From contig CALGLU010000036.1 in NCBI GenBank assembly GCA_937959275.1, positions 105,441-169,440 on the forward strand: a DNA stretch of 64,000 nt. Reading direction: 5' to 3'. This stretch comes from an uncultured Saprospiraceae bacterium (GTDB lineage Bacteria > Bacteroidota > Bacteroidia > Chitinophagales > Saprospiraceae). The first letter of the stretch is position 1. Every line of letters begins with the position of its first letter. Below, piece by piece: positions 25,706 through 34,708 of the stretch. The notes beneath the pieces were generated by a model. It had not been told where the DNA came from. It saw only the letters and a program-made list of their open reading frames with translations, and did no database searches. Both the position numbers and the translations under genes were made by a program.

Positions 25706-26101
25706 CTAAAGCCTTACATAATATACATCGGTATCATTGCGCTGAATATTAGGCGCATTAAATCCATTGAGTTGCGGGATCACCTCTACTAAATCAAAAC
25801 TAGAACACGCTCTTGGTAAGGCAGAAAAGATGAGTGTGAAGTGGGCGACTTTGCCGGGAGCCACTTGCTGCCACGTCGGATAATAGCATATATTTTCAGC
25901 AGTCACTAGTTCGCTTCGATGAGGTGAGTCTTTGTCGAATAGATAGGTCGTTGGCCAGATTCTGACGAGCGTCCCGGTCTTAACGGTAGAGTAGAGCAGG
26001 CAGTGCACGATTACCTGACCTTCTGTTTGCACGAAGGTCTCCAACTCTGCGAGTAAGTCTTCACTGATATCAACTTTGGGTTTTGTAATAATGGATGGCA
26101 T
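25706..26101 (-). CDS. Hypothetical conserved-type protein
   Basis: This 131-residue beta-rich protein has IRIWPTTYLF-like and ENICYYPTWQQV segments and ends in a pattern (FDLVEVIP...GFNAPNIQRNDTDVYYV) that looks conserved in Bacteroidota hypotheticals, though I cannot name the family. The ATG at 26101 (MPSIITKP) is preferred over 26140 because the longer form overlaps the regulator upstream. It is possibly co-transcribed with the WYL regulator. Confidence 0.65.
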   Translation of the reverse strand: MPSIITKPKVDISEDLLAELETFVQTEGQVIVHCLLYSTVKTGTLVRIWPTTYLFDKDSPHRSELVTAENICYYPTWQQVAPGKVAHFTLIFSALPRACSSFDLVEVIPQLNGFNAPNIQRNDTDVYYVRL

Positions 26102-26126
26102 AGCGGTATTAGATAGAAAAAATAAT

Positions 26127-27134
26127 TTAGTAGGCAGCATTCATTGATGCAATGCGCTTTTTTAATTTTTGTTTTAATGATGAAGGTTTTAAGACTTGGA
26201 TGGTTTCGCCAAAGGATAGCAATGTGCTCTCTAATTCATAATTAGGAATAATTTCGATAGTGAAAACACTAGAATTAGTCTCTTTTCTAATTTCTTTTTG
26301 TGAAGCATGGATCGGCTGTGTCCTGATGTAGTTGACTTGTCCTGCAAAGACTTCAAAGTGTACATTTATTTTTTTTGCGTCAGGATTCAAGGTGACTCCA
26401 ATTAAATCATTGAAGTAGGCTTCAGGATCAAAAAAGTCATTCTGAATATAATCTGCCAGTGACGACCTGATGTCTTTGATTCGATCTAGGCCATAGGTCC
26501 TCATCCCTTTTTTATCATGACTGTAGGCGTATAAGTACCATCGATTCTTATATTCTTTTAATAAGTATGGACTTACTTTGGCGGCATAGGGCTCACGGTC
26601 AAATGGTGCATATTGGATGGTAATCGCTGACTCCGTTTTAATCGCATCGTAGAGCTGATCCAACCAGTCTTGCCCTGGAATTTGCGTTGGTTGATCTAGG
26701 TGGACATATTGCTTTTCAGTGCCCATTGACTCATAGACAAGCAATTCCATTTTTTGAATGATATTACCAATACCATCTAAATAGGTGAAGCCCGTGTACT
26801 GCCTAATCAAGCTGATCATTTGTTTGAGTTGATCACGATCAGATTTATTGATGGGAGATTCTGTAATTGAGTAGGACCGATTCGTATAATAATAGCTTTT
26901 TTCTTTGCGGTCATACTCGATAGGCGCGAAATACCCTAATGCTTTATCATTACGCATGTTCTGAATATCACCCTTTATTGTTCGTTCTGATAAGGTGATT
27001 TTCTCTTCCATGATACTGTCAATTTCTGAAGCGCAAGCCTCAGCCAACGTTTGCCAGTTCCATTGATCATCTACATTACGTAAACAGCGATCGATGACGC
27101 GATAGCGGATGAGAGCATGTTTGTTGGTTGCCAT
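26127..27134 (-). CDS. WYL-domain transcriptional regulator
   Basis: This 335-residue protein has an N-terminal winged-helix (RYRVIDRCLRN...LAEACASEI...LSERTIKGDIQNMR, residues about 5-75) with the basic recognition helix typical of the family. A WYL domain follows around residues 165-250 (AITIQYAPFDREP....SPYLLKEYKNRWYLYAYSHDKKGMRTYGLDRI), including the NRWYL signature. A WCX-type C-terminal extension follows (about 250-330). Such proteins sense ligands or single-stranded nucleic acids and often regulate DNA-damage or defence genes. The target here is not evident. It precedes the hypothetical gene at 25706 on the same strand. Confidence 0.88.
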   Translation of the reverse strand: MATNKHALIRYRVIDRCLRNVDDQWNWQTLAEACASEIDSIMEEKITLSERTIKGDIQNMRNDKALGYFAPIEYDRKEKSYYYTNRSYSITESPINKSDRDQLKQMISLIRQYTGFTYLDGIGNIIQKMELLVYESMGTEKQYVHLDQPTQIPGQDWLDQLYDAIKTESAITIQYAPFDREPYAAKVSPYLLKEYKNRWYLYAYSHDKKGMRTYGLDRIKDIRSSLADYIQNDFFDPEAYFNDLIGVTLNPDAKKINVHFEVFAGQVNYIRTQPIHASQKEIRKETNSSVFTIEIIPNYELESTLLSFGETIQVLKPSSLKQKLKKRIASMNAAY

Positions 27135-27421
27135 GAGGTCTATTTATCATGCAAATATACTGCACGGCAATTAATATTATTGCATCAAAATCGATAAATA
27201 TGAATCTTCAGACAATGATTGAGCTATCTAGTTACTTTTTGAGTGTTGGTGTGCTGATGTATCTCTTTTTAAAAGCGTTTGGTGTTTTGCAAAGTTTGAG
27301 AAAATCTTAAAGCGTTTTACATCTAGATCTTGACAAGAGCTTTTGTTTTTGATTGATATTGGATACCTTCAAACGATTAATATCCGATTTCAACATAATA
27401 CTGATATGACTCATTAAAACG

Positions 27422-27883
27422 ATGGACGTCTTTCTTAACAATCCAATAGCTTTACTTTTTCTTTCTTTTATGATGGGCGCTCTGCTACACACTGCATTTG
27501 CCAAACAAGGCTGGTATCAGAAATACTTTTATAAGCTTAACTTCACCAGTGACAAAGCAACAAAACTTATCGGGGTGCTTTGGATAGAATGGCTAATCCT
27601 AAAGACACCACTCCGCCTGTTTAATCAGCAATTAAAGATAACAGGTAGACCCACAAAAGACCAATTATTACAACTGAGAGATGTCATGACGGCTGCTGAG
27701 CTAAGCCATTTGATGGGCTTTGTTGTGATTATACCAATCATCATCTATTATGTTGTATCAGGCCAGTCTTTATTATTGATCAGCAGTATGGTCATCTTGA
27801 ATGTTTTATTTAATGGATATACGGCGCTGACACAACAGTATAATAAAAGAAGACTTGATAAGGTGTTGGAGAGAATGGAGTAG
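27422..27883 (+). CDS. Membrane protein, carotenoid acyltransferase (CrtO)-like
   Basis: This is a 153-residue membrane protein. There is a hydrophobic helix at residues 8-26, a weaker hydrophobic segment around 48-60, and a long hydrophobic stretch at about 100-135 (LMGFVVIIPIIIYYVVSG...LLISSMVILNVLF). The C-terminal pattern NVLFNGYTALTQQYNKRRLDKVL is close to the N..FN.YP...QRYNR.RL ending of glycosyl-4,4'-diaponeurosporenoate acyltransferases, and KTPLRLFN and AAELSHL also fit. The assignment is by motif resemblance only. A TAGTGGA tandem repeat follows directly. Confidence 0.6.
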   Translation: MDVFLNNPIALLFLSFMMGALLHTAFAKQGWYQKYFYKLNFTSDKATKLIGVLWIEWLILKTPLRLFNQQLKITGRPTKDQLLQLRDVMTAAELSHLMGFVVIIPIIIYYVVSGQSLLLISSMVILNVLFNGYTALTQQYNKRRLDKVLERME

Positions 27884-27890
27884 TAGAAGA

Positions 27891-27953
27891 TAGTGGATAG
27901 TGGATAGTGGATAGTGGATAGTGGATAGTGGATAGTGGATAGTGGATAGTGGG
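27891..27953. repeat. Heptamer tandem repeat (TAGTGGA)8
   Basis: Eight perfect copies of TAGTGGA run from 27891, ending in a ninth partial copy with one change (TAGTGGG). It is non-coding, 8 bp after the stop of the 27422 gene. The perfect identity suggests it is recent and probably length-variable. Confidence 0.95.
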
Positions 27954-28103
27954 AACCAAGATTTACGCTTCCGTTGAAAACGAGAATGATATTATTTCAA
28001 AATCTATTGAAATAAACTAGAATCCGTTATACCAGAAATTGATGATTTTGCTTACAATATCATCAATAAGTTTATTGATATGGGCATTAGATACGATTGA
28101 GCT

Positions 28104-28829
28104 TTATATTGACTTTTCAACAGTTAATTTCTCAATAATGGAATCTGAATTTTCTGAATTCATTTTCATGTATTCTGAAATCATTTGGGACTGCTCTATG
28201 TTGTCTACTTTCCATTGTTTATCCACTAATTTAAGTGTCCAAACAGATGATACATCCTTGAATCCTTTTTTACCTTCCAACACTGAAGAATCTTCTATAT
28301 TTACTAAGTAATCTTCCATATTGGCATCTATAGCATACATTATTCTTGAACCTTCAAAATTATTTTCCTGAGTTAATCTCAAGTGAAGAGGTTTGACACT
28401 GTTTACGCGTTGAATTGTGCAGATATTCATCAGTCCTTTTTGATCCCATTCATCTAGATAGACAGTTTGTTGATTTTGCCTATACCAAGAGGTCATATAA
28501 TCATCGCAATTATCTAAATCTCTTTCAGACCAAGCTTTATGAACTCTGGAAAAAATATCGGTCATTCTATTTTTTAAATTGATTTCGTCAAATATCTCAA
28601 ATTCAATTTTACTAAGTTGAGTCAGTTTCTTTTTGGTTTCCCTTATAGCCTTATTTTTTTTATAATACGATCTTATAATTAAGGGCAAAAAGATAATAAA
28701 TAGTAATAATGCAAAGACTTTTCCAGCAGGACTATCAAACAGATCACTTACAATTTTTCCGCCTGGAGCTGCAAGTAATTCGTTAAGATGAATGAGTGAG
28801 GCGATTGTAAAGAATATAATTCTTTTCAT
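28104..28829 (-). CDS. Tim44-like domain membrane protein
   Basis: This 241-residue protein has an N-terminal signal-like segment (MKRIIFFTIASLIHL, residues 1-20), a strong membrane helix at about 38-53 (VFALLLFIIFLPLIIRSYY), then a basic linker. A soluble domain about 75-220 has the Tim44-like layout: F..VH.AWSERDLD.C..YMT..... followed by WTLKLVDKQWKVDNIEQ. Tim44-like domains in bacteria lie on the membrane surface; the cellular role here is unknown. It is 7 bp from the next membrane protein gene upstream, suggesting an operon of two. Confidence 0.75.
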   Translation of the reverse strand: MKRIIFFTIASLIHLNELLAAPGGKIVSDLFDSPAGKVFALLLFIIFLPLIIRSYYKKNKAIRETKKKLTQLSKIEFEIFDEINLKNRMTDIFSRVHKAWSERDLDNCDDYMTSWYRQNQQTVYLDEWDQKGLMNICTIQRVNSVKPLHLRLTQENNFEGSRIMYAIDANMEDYLVNIEDSSVLEGKKGFKDVSSVWTLKLVDKQWKVDNIEQSQMISEYMKMNSENSDSIIEKLTVEKSI

Positions 28830-28836
28830 AAAGTTA

Positions 28837-29424
28837 TTATAAGAAATTATAAATTAAAAAACCTGTAATGAACATTGCCACAAATCCTGCCAAAAACTTT
28901 AATTGACCTCTTGTTTCTTCTGAGCCCAAATGCCTTACAGGAATTTGATTTATATACGGTGAAAATAATAGACAATATCCAATAAAATAAAAAAATGGAA
29001 AGGGCAATTCCCAAATTCCTCCTCTTTCTAAGGTGAGAATTTGATTGACTAAACCAATGATTATTAGAATTATAGGAGTTTTCAGTTTAGAGTAATTAAT
29101 AGAGATTGGGGCTTTAGGTTTTGGATTTAATTCATTTGTAATATTAAGAGATCTCAACTTAGTTTGTAGTTCTTTCCTTTTTACTTTTTGAAGTTGGACT
29201 TTTTGATTGTCTATTGTTACGTCTAGAAATATCTTAAAATATTTAATATGTAATTTTAATTTTATATTGCTTTTGCTGAGTATAAATATTCCTCTCTGAA
29301 AAGACTTTCTGGTTACTAATTTATTCCCAATATATAATGAAGCTTCAACGCCATCATTGATATATAGTAGAGATATGTATATCAGCTCATTATTGTATTC
29401 TGTAAAGTAATATTGGTGATTCAT
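28837..29424 (-). CDS. Hypothetical membrane protein
   Basis: This 195-residue protein has a soluble, beta-rich first 110 residues (many Ile/Leu strands, Lys-rich) followed by two or three membrane helices in the C-terminal 80 residues (PIILIIIGLVNQIL; FYFIGYCLLFSPY; FLAGFVAMFITGFLIYNFL). The family is not recognised. It precedes the Tim44-like gene on the same strand by 7 bp, so the two are probably co-transcribed. Confidence 0.7.
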   Translation of the reverse strand: MNHQYYFTEYNNELIYISLLYINDGVEASLYIGNKLVTRKSFQRGIFILSKSNIKLKLHIKYFKIFLDVTIDNQKVQLQKVKRKELQTKLRSLNITNELNPKPKAPISINYSKLKTPIILIIIGLVNQILTLERGGIWELPFPFFYFIGYCLLFSPYINQIPVRHLGSEETRGQLKFLAGFVAMFITGFLIYNFL

Positions 29425-29455
29425 TTAAATCTTAAGTAAGGATTCTATTGCCAAG

Positions 29456-30526
29456 TCATAAATCAACCGTCTTACCTGTCTTAAAACTCTCATCCGCAGC
29501 CAACACAATCCGCAAGCTATTAATCGCATCAGTCAAGTGATCAGTCAAATCTAAATCCTCCTGAATCGCTTTCAAAAAATACTCCTGCTCCAAAAAACAT
29601 AGCCCATCATGATCCGGCTCATCTGTTGTATCTATAAAATCATCTTTCTTGACAAAAGAGCCATCTGCTGCCATCTCACTGTGGTGTAACACTAGCGTAT
29701 TCGTGCCCGTATGGCTATCCACATTATCAGTCGACACACCATCTGCATGAGGATTTTTATCGACAATACTCACACTGCCTTTTGGCCCAATCACATCCTT
29801 TACAAAGTAAGCCGTCTCACTCATCATCGGCCCCCAGCCAGCTTCATACCAGCCAACAGACCCATCATCAAACCGCACCTGCAGCTGCCCATAATTATAC
29901 ATCGTATCCGCTACCTCATCTGTGAGGCGTGCACCTATCGCACTCACACTGATCGGCTTCGCTTCTGTCATCAGACTCATCACATCCACATAATGCACTC
30001 CACAATCTACAATCGGTGACATCGAATTCATCAAATTCTTATGCACACCCCAGGTCTCCCCATGACTCTGCTGATTCAGATTCATCCGCATCACAAGCGG
30101 CTTACCCAAACCCTTCGCCAAGTCTATAAACTTAGTCCATGTCGGATGCACTCTCAATATATAACCAATCACAATTTTCTTATGCGCAGCCTCCGCCAAT
30201 CGCTTTATCTCGACACACTCTTCCACCGTATTCGCCAATGGCTTTTCGACAAACACATGGCAGCCCGCAGCCAAAGCCATTTTCACATATTCGAAATGGG
30301 TGTCTGGATACGTATTTATAGATACCGCATCCGGTTTTGACTCTTCTAATGCCGTCGCATAATTATCAAATGTTGGATACCCACCCAACTCTTCTGACAA
30401 GGCATTCCGACTCTCTGGCCCTCGACTCACCAGACCCACAATCTCAAACCCATCCAACTGATGATACGCCCGCGCATGCGAGCGACCCATATTTCCACAA
30501 CCAACAACCAATACTTTTGTAATCAA
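29456..30526 (-). CDS. Gfo/Idh/MocA family oxidoreductase
   Basis: This 356-residue NAD(P)-dependent oxidoreductase is probably cytoplasmic (no leader). The Rossmann start is VLVVGCGNMGRSHARAYH (5-22), and the family motif EKPLA is near residue 95, with the Lys expected to be catalytic. The C-terminal substrate domain (about 125-330) includes DCGVHYVD, where the second His is the usual catalytic position. It lies in a minus-strand group with a sugar isomerase and another Gfo/Idh member (30712-32926), so it probably oxidises a sugar or cyclitol in the same pathway. The substrate cannot be read from sequence. Confidence 0.92.
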   Translation of the reverse strand: MITKVLVVGCGNMGRSHARAYHQLDGFEIVGLVSRGPESRNALSEELGGYPTFDNYATALEESKPDAVSINTYPDTHFEYVKMALAAGCHVFVEKPLANTVEECVEIKRLAEAAHKKIVIGYILRVHPTWTKFIDLAKGLGKPLVMRMNLNQQSHGETWGVHKNLMNSMSPIVDCGVHYVDVMSLMTEAKPISVSAIGARLTDEVADTMYNYGQLQVRFDDGSVGWYEAGWGPMMSETAYFVKDVIGPKGSVSIVDKNPHADGVSTDNVDSHTGTNTLVLHHSEMAADGSFVKKDDFIDTTDEPDHDGLCFLEQEYFLKAIQEDLDLTDHLTDAINSLRIVLAADESFKTGKTVDL

Positions 30527-30555
30527 AACTTATAAATTAAAATGTAAATGAAATC

Positions 30556-30700
30556 TCAGCCAAAAGCTGATCAGCCTTTGGCTGAAAAATTTAAATGAAA
30601 CTTAAAATATTTGCCTGCCCGCAAGGCCTGATCGGCATTATAAATTTATTCAGTTGTTGGTGACAATACCAACAACGGCAAAAGCCTGCTACAAGCAGGC
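30556..30700. repeat. Cluster of three hairpins in intergenic gap
   Basis: The 185-bp gap between two minus-strand genes holds three strong inverted repeats. They are TCAGCCAAA/TTTGGCTGA (30556-30585, with an inner GCT/AGC), GTTGTTGGT/ACCAACAAC with a 6-nt loop (30653-30676), and GCCTGCT/AGCAGGC with an ACA loop (30684-30700). They may be terminators or intergenic repeats; none has a long T-run. Confidence 0.6.
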
Positions 30701-30711
30701 TCAACGTTTGT

Positions 30712-31623
30712 TTACAAACTATATAACCTATCCATCCTCTCCGATATCTCCTGCAACCTAACTCGATCTCCTCCACGCACTTCTGCAGAACCCCAGCCCG
30801 AATAGCCAACCTCTGCTAGTGCTTTGTTGACATTCGTCCAGTCTGCATCGCCATCGCCAAGCAAGACCTTAAAGCCTTCCCAGATGCCTTCATCCGTTTG
30901 CTTTTTACGACTATAATCTTTGATGTCCACTTTGATGATGCGATCGCCTAGGATTCTGATCCATTGATCAGGCCAACCATATCTGACGATATTGCCAACA
31001 TCAAAATACCAGCCAATCATATCACTATCAAATTGATCAATGTATTGAGCGGCTTCCATTGGACTGATTAAAAAATTATTCCACACATTTTCTATCGCTA
31101 TCTTGACGCCTGTTTTCTCAGCTGTAGGCAAAATCTTTTTGATTTCTGCTGTCGATCGTTCCCACGCTTGGTCATAGCGCACATCTTTATTGACAACTCC
31201 GGGGACAAGTAACACGGTTGTGCCGCCATAGAGTTTAGTCTTTTCTAAGGCTATAATCGTCGCATCGACACAACTCTTTCTGACAGCTGGATCTGGATTA
31301 GATAGCTGCTGCTTCCAATGCACAGAATTGACAGTACCGGGAATCTGTAGTCCAGTTTTGTCCCTTGCTTCTAGAATTTCTTTCTCAGCCAATTCATTTG
31401 GCCAATCCAGCTCAATACCATGGAAGCCAAGATCTTTGACTAATTTGAATTTGTCCATCACAGATAAATCCTCATCGATCATGCCCCATTTTAAACTCTT
31501 ATATTTTAAGGGCGTAGTGAGATTTGATTGTAAGGGTAGGGCAGCAGTAGCACAACTTTGAGCCAATACTACGCCACCAAGTCCCATGGCAGAACGTTCT
31601 AAAAATTTGCGTCGTTTCATCAT
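30712..31623 (-). CDS. Sugar phosphate isomerase/epimerase (TIM barrel), exported
   Basis: This 303-residue protein has a Tat-like leader (MMKRRKFLERSAMGLGGVVLAQSC, with RRKFL and a possible lipobox Cys). The body is an AP-endonuclease-2/xylose-isomerase-like TIM barrel: FHGIELDWPNE, VPGVVNKDVRYDQAWERS, IAIENVWNNFL (a metal Glu), DVGNIVRYG, KVDIKDY and SAEVRGGDRV contain the expected acidic/His metal ligands. I used 31623 because it follows the upstream stop by 8 bp and starts at the twin-Arg leader. It is translationally close to the Gfo/Idh gene upstream. It probably epimerises a sugar in the periplasm or at the membrane. Confidence 0.88.
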   Translation of the reverse strand: MMKRRKFLERSAMGLGGVVLAQSCATAALPLQSNLTTPLKYKSLKWGMIDEDLSVMDKFKLVKDLGFHGIELDWPNELAEKEILEARDKTGLQIPGTVNSVHWKQQLSNPDPAVRKSCVDATIIALEKTKLYGGTTVLLVPGVVNKDVRYDQAWERSTAEIKKILPTAEKTGVKIAIENVWNNFLISPMEAAQYIDQFDSDMIGWYFDVGNIVRYGWPDQWIRILGDRIIKVDIKDYSRKKQTDEGIWEGFKVLLGDGDADWTNVNKALAEVGYSGWGSAEVRGGDRVRLQEISERMDRLYSL

Positions 31624-31630
31624 ATGTGAT

Positions 31631-32926
31631 TTATACAAATGGAGTTTTACCTGGTTTTGCAACGTCCTTCATTGGCCACTTTAGATTCCATGAATAGTCT
31701 TCTAATGGTGGTCCTAAGACTTCCTGCGAATTGAGCGCTTCGTCCCATGTAAGTGTCTTACCTGTGTACGCAACCATTCTACCCCAAATTGCTAACATCG
31801 TGCTATGAGCGGCTAGCTGACCGTCATTGAAGACATCACCACTTCTTATACATGCGAATAAGGTATTGTGCTCATTTTGGTACATGTTTGATTTCTCACC
31901 TTTCCAATTCCATTCTCCATTTTTACCTTTGATATTATGCTTTCTGAAGACATCGACAAAGGCATGACCTTGATTACCCATGGCATCTACTGTATAGGCT
32001 CGACTACAATCTTCTTGTTGTCTGCAAATATGAAAGCCTCGTCTGCCATCTCCATATTCGTAAATGACAGAAAAGTGATCATATACATTGCCATACTTGT
32101 CATCAACTCGACTTTGACGTCCTCCAGTTCCTGTGGCACTTATCGGTAATTGATCTCCCATCACCCAAGACATCATATCGATGCTGTGGATTGCTTGCTC
32201 AATGATGTGATCACCTGACAGCCAGTTATAGTATAACCAGTTACGCATGGTGTATTCAAAATCACTCCATTCTGGTTTGCGATCTCTAAACCACAATGCG
32301 CCCGTATTATAGGTGTTATAGACTGTGTTTACATCTCCGATTTCACCATCAAGGATTCGGTTGTAGGTCTCTATTTTAGGAATGTCATGTCTCCAGCAAA
32401 AGCCAGACATCAAAGCAAGACCTTTTTCTTTAGCAAGTTTCGCAGTCTCGATGACACTGCGAATGCCGGGTGCATCTACAGCTACAGGTTTTTCACAAAA
32501 GATGTGTTTGCCAGCGGCCACTGCCTCCGCTAAATGGCCTGGTCTAAAACTCGGAGGTGTCGCTAACAAAACGACATCGACATCACTCGCTAATAATTTT
32601 TTATACCCATCAAAGCCAATAAATTTATGATCATCATCGACCATGATTTTAGTTGGATTCTCTATTTTTAAATTCTTCAGTGAAGTTTCTAGTTTGTCAG
32701 GGAAGATATCTGCCATAGCCGTTAGGACCACATTATCTTCAGACATTGTTGCTTGAAGTGCAGCTCCAGTACCTCGACCACCGCATCCGATTAACCCAAC
32801 CTTTAACGTTTCTGAGTTGGTGAATCGTTTCATCGGATTGGCTTTAACAAGATTAAAACCTAGTGTTGTACCAAGGATAGTAGAACTTGATTTCTTTACA
32901 AATTCTCTTCGTGTATTTTTATTCAT
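31631..32926 (-). CDS. Gfo/Idh/MocA family oxidoreductase, Tat-exported
   Basis: This 431-residue oxidoreductase has a twin-arginine leader (MNKNTRREFVKKSSSTILG). The NAD-binding start is VGLIGCGGRGTGAALQA and the EKP motif is FCEKPVAVDAPGI. The long C-terminal domain (for example GDHIIEQAIHSIDMMSWVMGD, with the usual His) resembles the secreted members common in Bacteroidota and Planctomycetes sugar-degradation clusters. The ATG at 32926 was chosen because it places the RR motif near the N-terminus. It is the first gene of a pair with the isomerase (8-bp gap). Confidence 0.92.
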   Translation of the reverse strand: MNKNTRREFVKKSSSTILGTTLGFNLVKANPMKRFTNSETLKVGLIGCGGRGTGAALQATMSEDNVVLTAMADIFPDKLETSLKNLKIENPTKIMVDDDHKFIGFDGYKKLLASDVDVVLLATPPSFRPGHLAEAVAAGKHIFCEKPVAVDAPGIRSVIETAKLAKEKGLALMSGFCWRHDIPKIETYNRILDGEIGDVNTVYNTYNTGALWFRDRKPEWSDFEYTMRNWLYYNWLSGDHIIEQAIHSIDMMSWVMGDQLPISATGTGGRQSRVDDKYGNVYDHFSVIYEYGDGRRGFHICRQQEDCSRAYTVDAMGNQGHAFVDVFRKHNIKGKNGEWNWKGEKSNMYQNEHNTLFACIRSGDVFNDGQLAAHSTMLAIWGRMVAYTGKTLTWDEALNSQEVLGPPLEDYSWNLKWPMKDVAKPGKTPFV

Positions 32927-33072
32927 GTGTGTTAACATTTTTAGCCAGACTCAAATTAAGGCTTTTTGAAAGAAAAAATGGTAGAGTAAAGCTTAAATAT
33001 CGGTTAATATGGCCTTTGAGATTTATAGAATCGATTATATGTGCTATTTTTCAAACTGTAATTGAAACATAT

Positions 33073-33660
33073 ATGAAACAAATCATAAGATTATACTGTG
33101 TCGTATGCTTTAGTCTAATCCTACAATTTGGGTTTTGTCAGACGCATACGTTGTCAACAGAGAAAGCTTCAGAATTAGCGATTATAGGGACTTCAACTCT
33201 ACATGAATGGAAGGCTGTCGCTGGTGAAGTACGGGGCATTCCAGAGACTATTTCATTGGATGGTGATCTGCTGTCAATTGATGCCTTGACGATCTCAGCT
33301 AGTGTAGAATCATTGGATGGAGGGAGAGGACCTTCTATGAATTCAAAGATTCAAAAAGCGCTAAAAAATTCAACACACCCTGAAGTCACCTTTGTAGTGA
33401 CTGATCCAATCCAGATGAATATGGCAGAGCAAGATTCAAAAGGCTATCCGATTCAAGGCGAATTGTCGATTGCAGGTGAAACTCAATCCATTGAACTTTG
33501 GACGACAGTAGAAATGCTTGAAGATAAAATTCATATATCGGGATCAAAGGATATGAAAATGACTTCATTTAAAATTGAACCTCCGTCCGCAATGTTCGGT
33601 CAAATCAAAACGAATGACGATATTACCATTCAATTTGATGTATATTATATTTCGAACTAA
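33073..33660 (+). CDS. YceI family protein
   Basis: This 195-residue exported protein has a signal peptide (MKQIIRLYCVVCFSLILQFGFCQ, then mature TH...). The YceI lipocalin-like domain is visible: SELAIIGTSTLHEWKA, VESLDGGRGPSMNSKIQKALKNSTHPEVTFV, and GELSIAGETQSIEL. The family binds isoprenoid-type lipids in the periplasm. I used the ATG at 33073; the open frame upstream overlaps the divergent oxidoreductase gene. It is followed in 13 bp by the FGE-like lipoprotein gene and may share its transcript. Confidence 0.9.
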   Translation: MKQIIRLYCVVCFSLILQFGFCQTHTLSTEKASELAIIGTSTLHEWKAVAGEVRGIPETISLDGDLLSIDALTISASVESLDGGRGPSMNSKIQKALKNSTHPEVTFVVTDPIQMNMAEQDSKGYPIQGELSIAGETQSIELWTTVEMLEDKIHISGSKDMKMTSFKIEPPSAMFGQIKTNDDITIQFDVYYISN

Positions 33661-33673
33661 GACATTTTAATTC

Positions 33674-34699
33674 ATGAGACTATTTTTATTGGGGGCAATC
33701 TTGTGTGGATGCCTTTTTGGCTGCAATACAAGCAAGACGATTGTAGAAGATAAATCAGCTGTCCCAACTCAAGCTCTACAATCAGTTAAAGAAGCTGTCA
33801 TGCAGAAACCGCAGCTAGAAACAAAGACAATTCCGGGTACGGCTGTTGAATTTTCCATGACCTTGATCCCAGGAGGGACATACATGATGGGGAGTGAAAG
33901 TACTGAAGCGAATCGACGAGAAGATGAAGGACCAATGGTAGAGGTGACTGTCGAATCATTTTGGATGGGTACTCATGAAGTCTCCTTTGATGAATATAAA
34001 ATCTATCGTAAGAAAGATCTCGATTTACAACCACCAGACATGCCGGATTGGAGTGCAGATGCCATCGCTCGGCCTAGCCCTCCTTATGAGGACCCGACAT
34101 TTGGAATGGGAGAAAATGGCTATCCTGCTGTGAGCATGACCCAGTTAGCTGCCTTACAATATTGCAAATGGCTAAGTGATAAATCAGGTGAATTTTATAG
34201 ACTACCCACTGAGGCAGAATGGGAATTTGCTTGTAAAGCAGGTACCAAGACAGGTCAAATGGAGATGATTGATGAGTACGCTTGGCACTATGATAATAGC
34301 TCAGAAAAATATCATAAAGTAGGCACAAAGAAGGCGAATGAATGGGGTTTGTATGACATGTTGGGCAATGTTTCAGAATGGACAATGGATCAATATACGG
34401 AAGATGCTTATGCGACCATCAGCTCAGACATGGCAGGTCAAGTCAATCCGTGGATTCAGCCAACAGCATTACACCCGCGAACTGTCAGAGGCGGTTCTTG
34501 GGATGATGATGCTGCAAAATCAAGATGCTCCTGCCGTATCAAATCCAGTTTTAAATGGAAAGAACGCGATCCTCAAATACCAAAAAGTTTCTGGTGGAAT
34601 ACGGATTCACCTTTTGTAGGTTTTAGGCTAGTTAAGCCAGCTAATCCGCCAAGCCCAGAAGAGCAAGCAGCGTTTTGGGATATGGTATTGGGTGGATAA
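33674..34699 (+). CDS. FGE/SUMF1-like lipoprotein
   Basis: This 341-residue lipoprotein has a lipobox LFGC at residues about 14-17. The formylglycine-generating-enzyme-like fold is clear: IPGGTYMMGSE, FWMGTHEVSFDEY, YPAVSMTQLAALQYCKWLS, YRLPTEAEWEFACKAGT, WGLYDMLGNVSEWT, VRGGSWDD and FVGFRLV. The active-site Cys pair of true FGE is only partly matched: the segment is SRCSCRIKS, where the second Cys aligns with one of the pair but the other is shifted. Bacteroidota use FGE-like lipoproteins in gliding/T9SS complexes (GldJ/GldK), but this protein is shorter. Role unknown; catalytic FGE activity is doubtful. Confidence 0.85.
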   Translation: MRLFLLGAILCGCLFGCNTSKTIVEDKSAVPTQALQSVKEAVMQKPQLETKTIPGTAVEFSMTLIPGGTYMMGSESTEANRREDEGPMVEVTVESFWMGTHEVSFDEYKIYRKKDLDLQPPDMPDWSADAIARPSPPYEDPTFGMGENGYPAVSMTQLAALQYCKWLSDKSGEFYRLPTEAEWEFACKAGTKTGQMEMIDEYAWHYDNSSEKYHKVGTKKANEWGLYDMLGNVSEWTMDQYTEDAYATISSDMAGQVNPWIQPTALHPRTVRGGSWDDDAAKSRCSCRIKSSFKWKERDPQIPKSFWWNTDSPFVGFRLVKPANPPSPEEQAAFWDMVLGG

Positions 34700-34708
34700 T
34701 TTTTTTTA

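Noticed and set aside
29711..30522. Three plus-strand frames in the antisense of the oxidoreductase gene
   Set aside because: Rich in His/Pro/Thr and Arg, typical of antisense frames; no starts or domains.
32887..33072. 62-codon extension of the YceI gene
   Set aside because: It overlaps the start of the divergent oxidoreductase and would bury the signal peptide.
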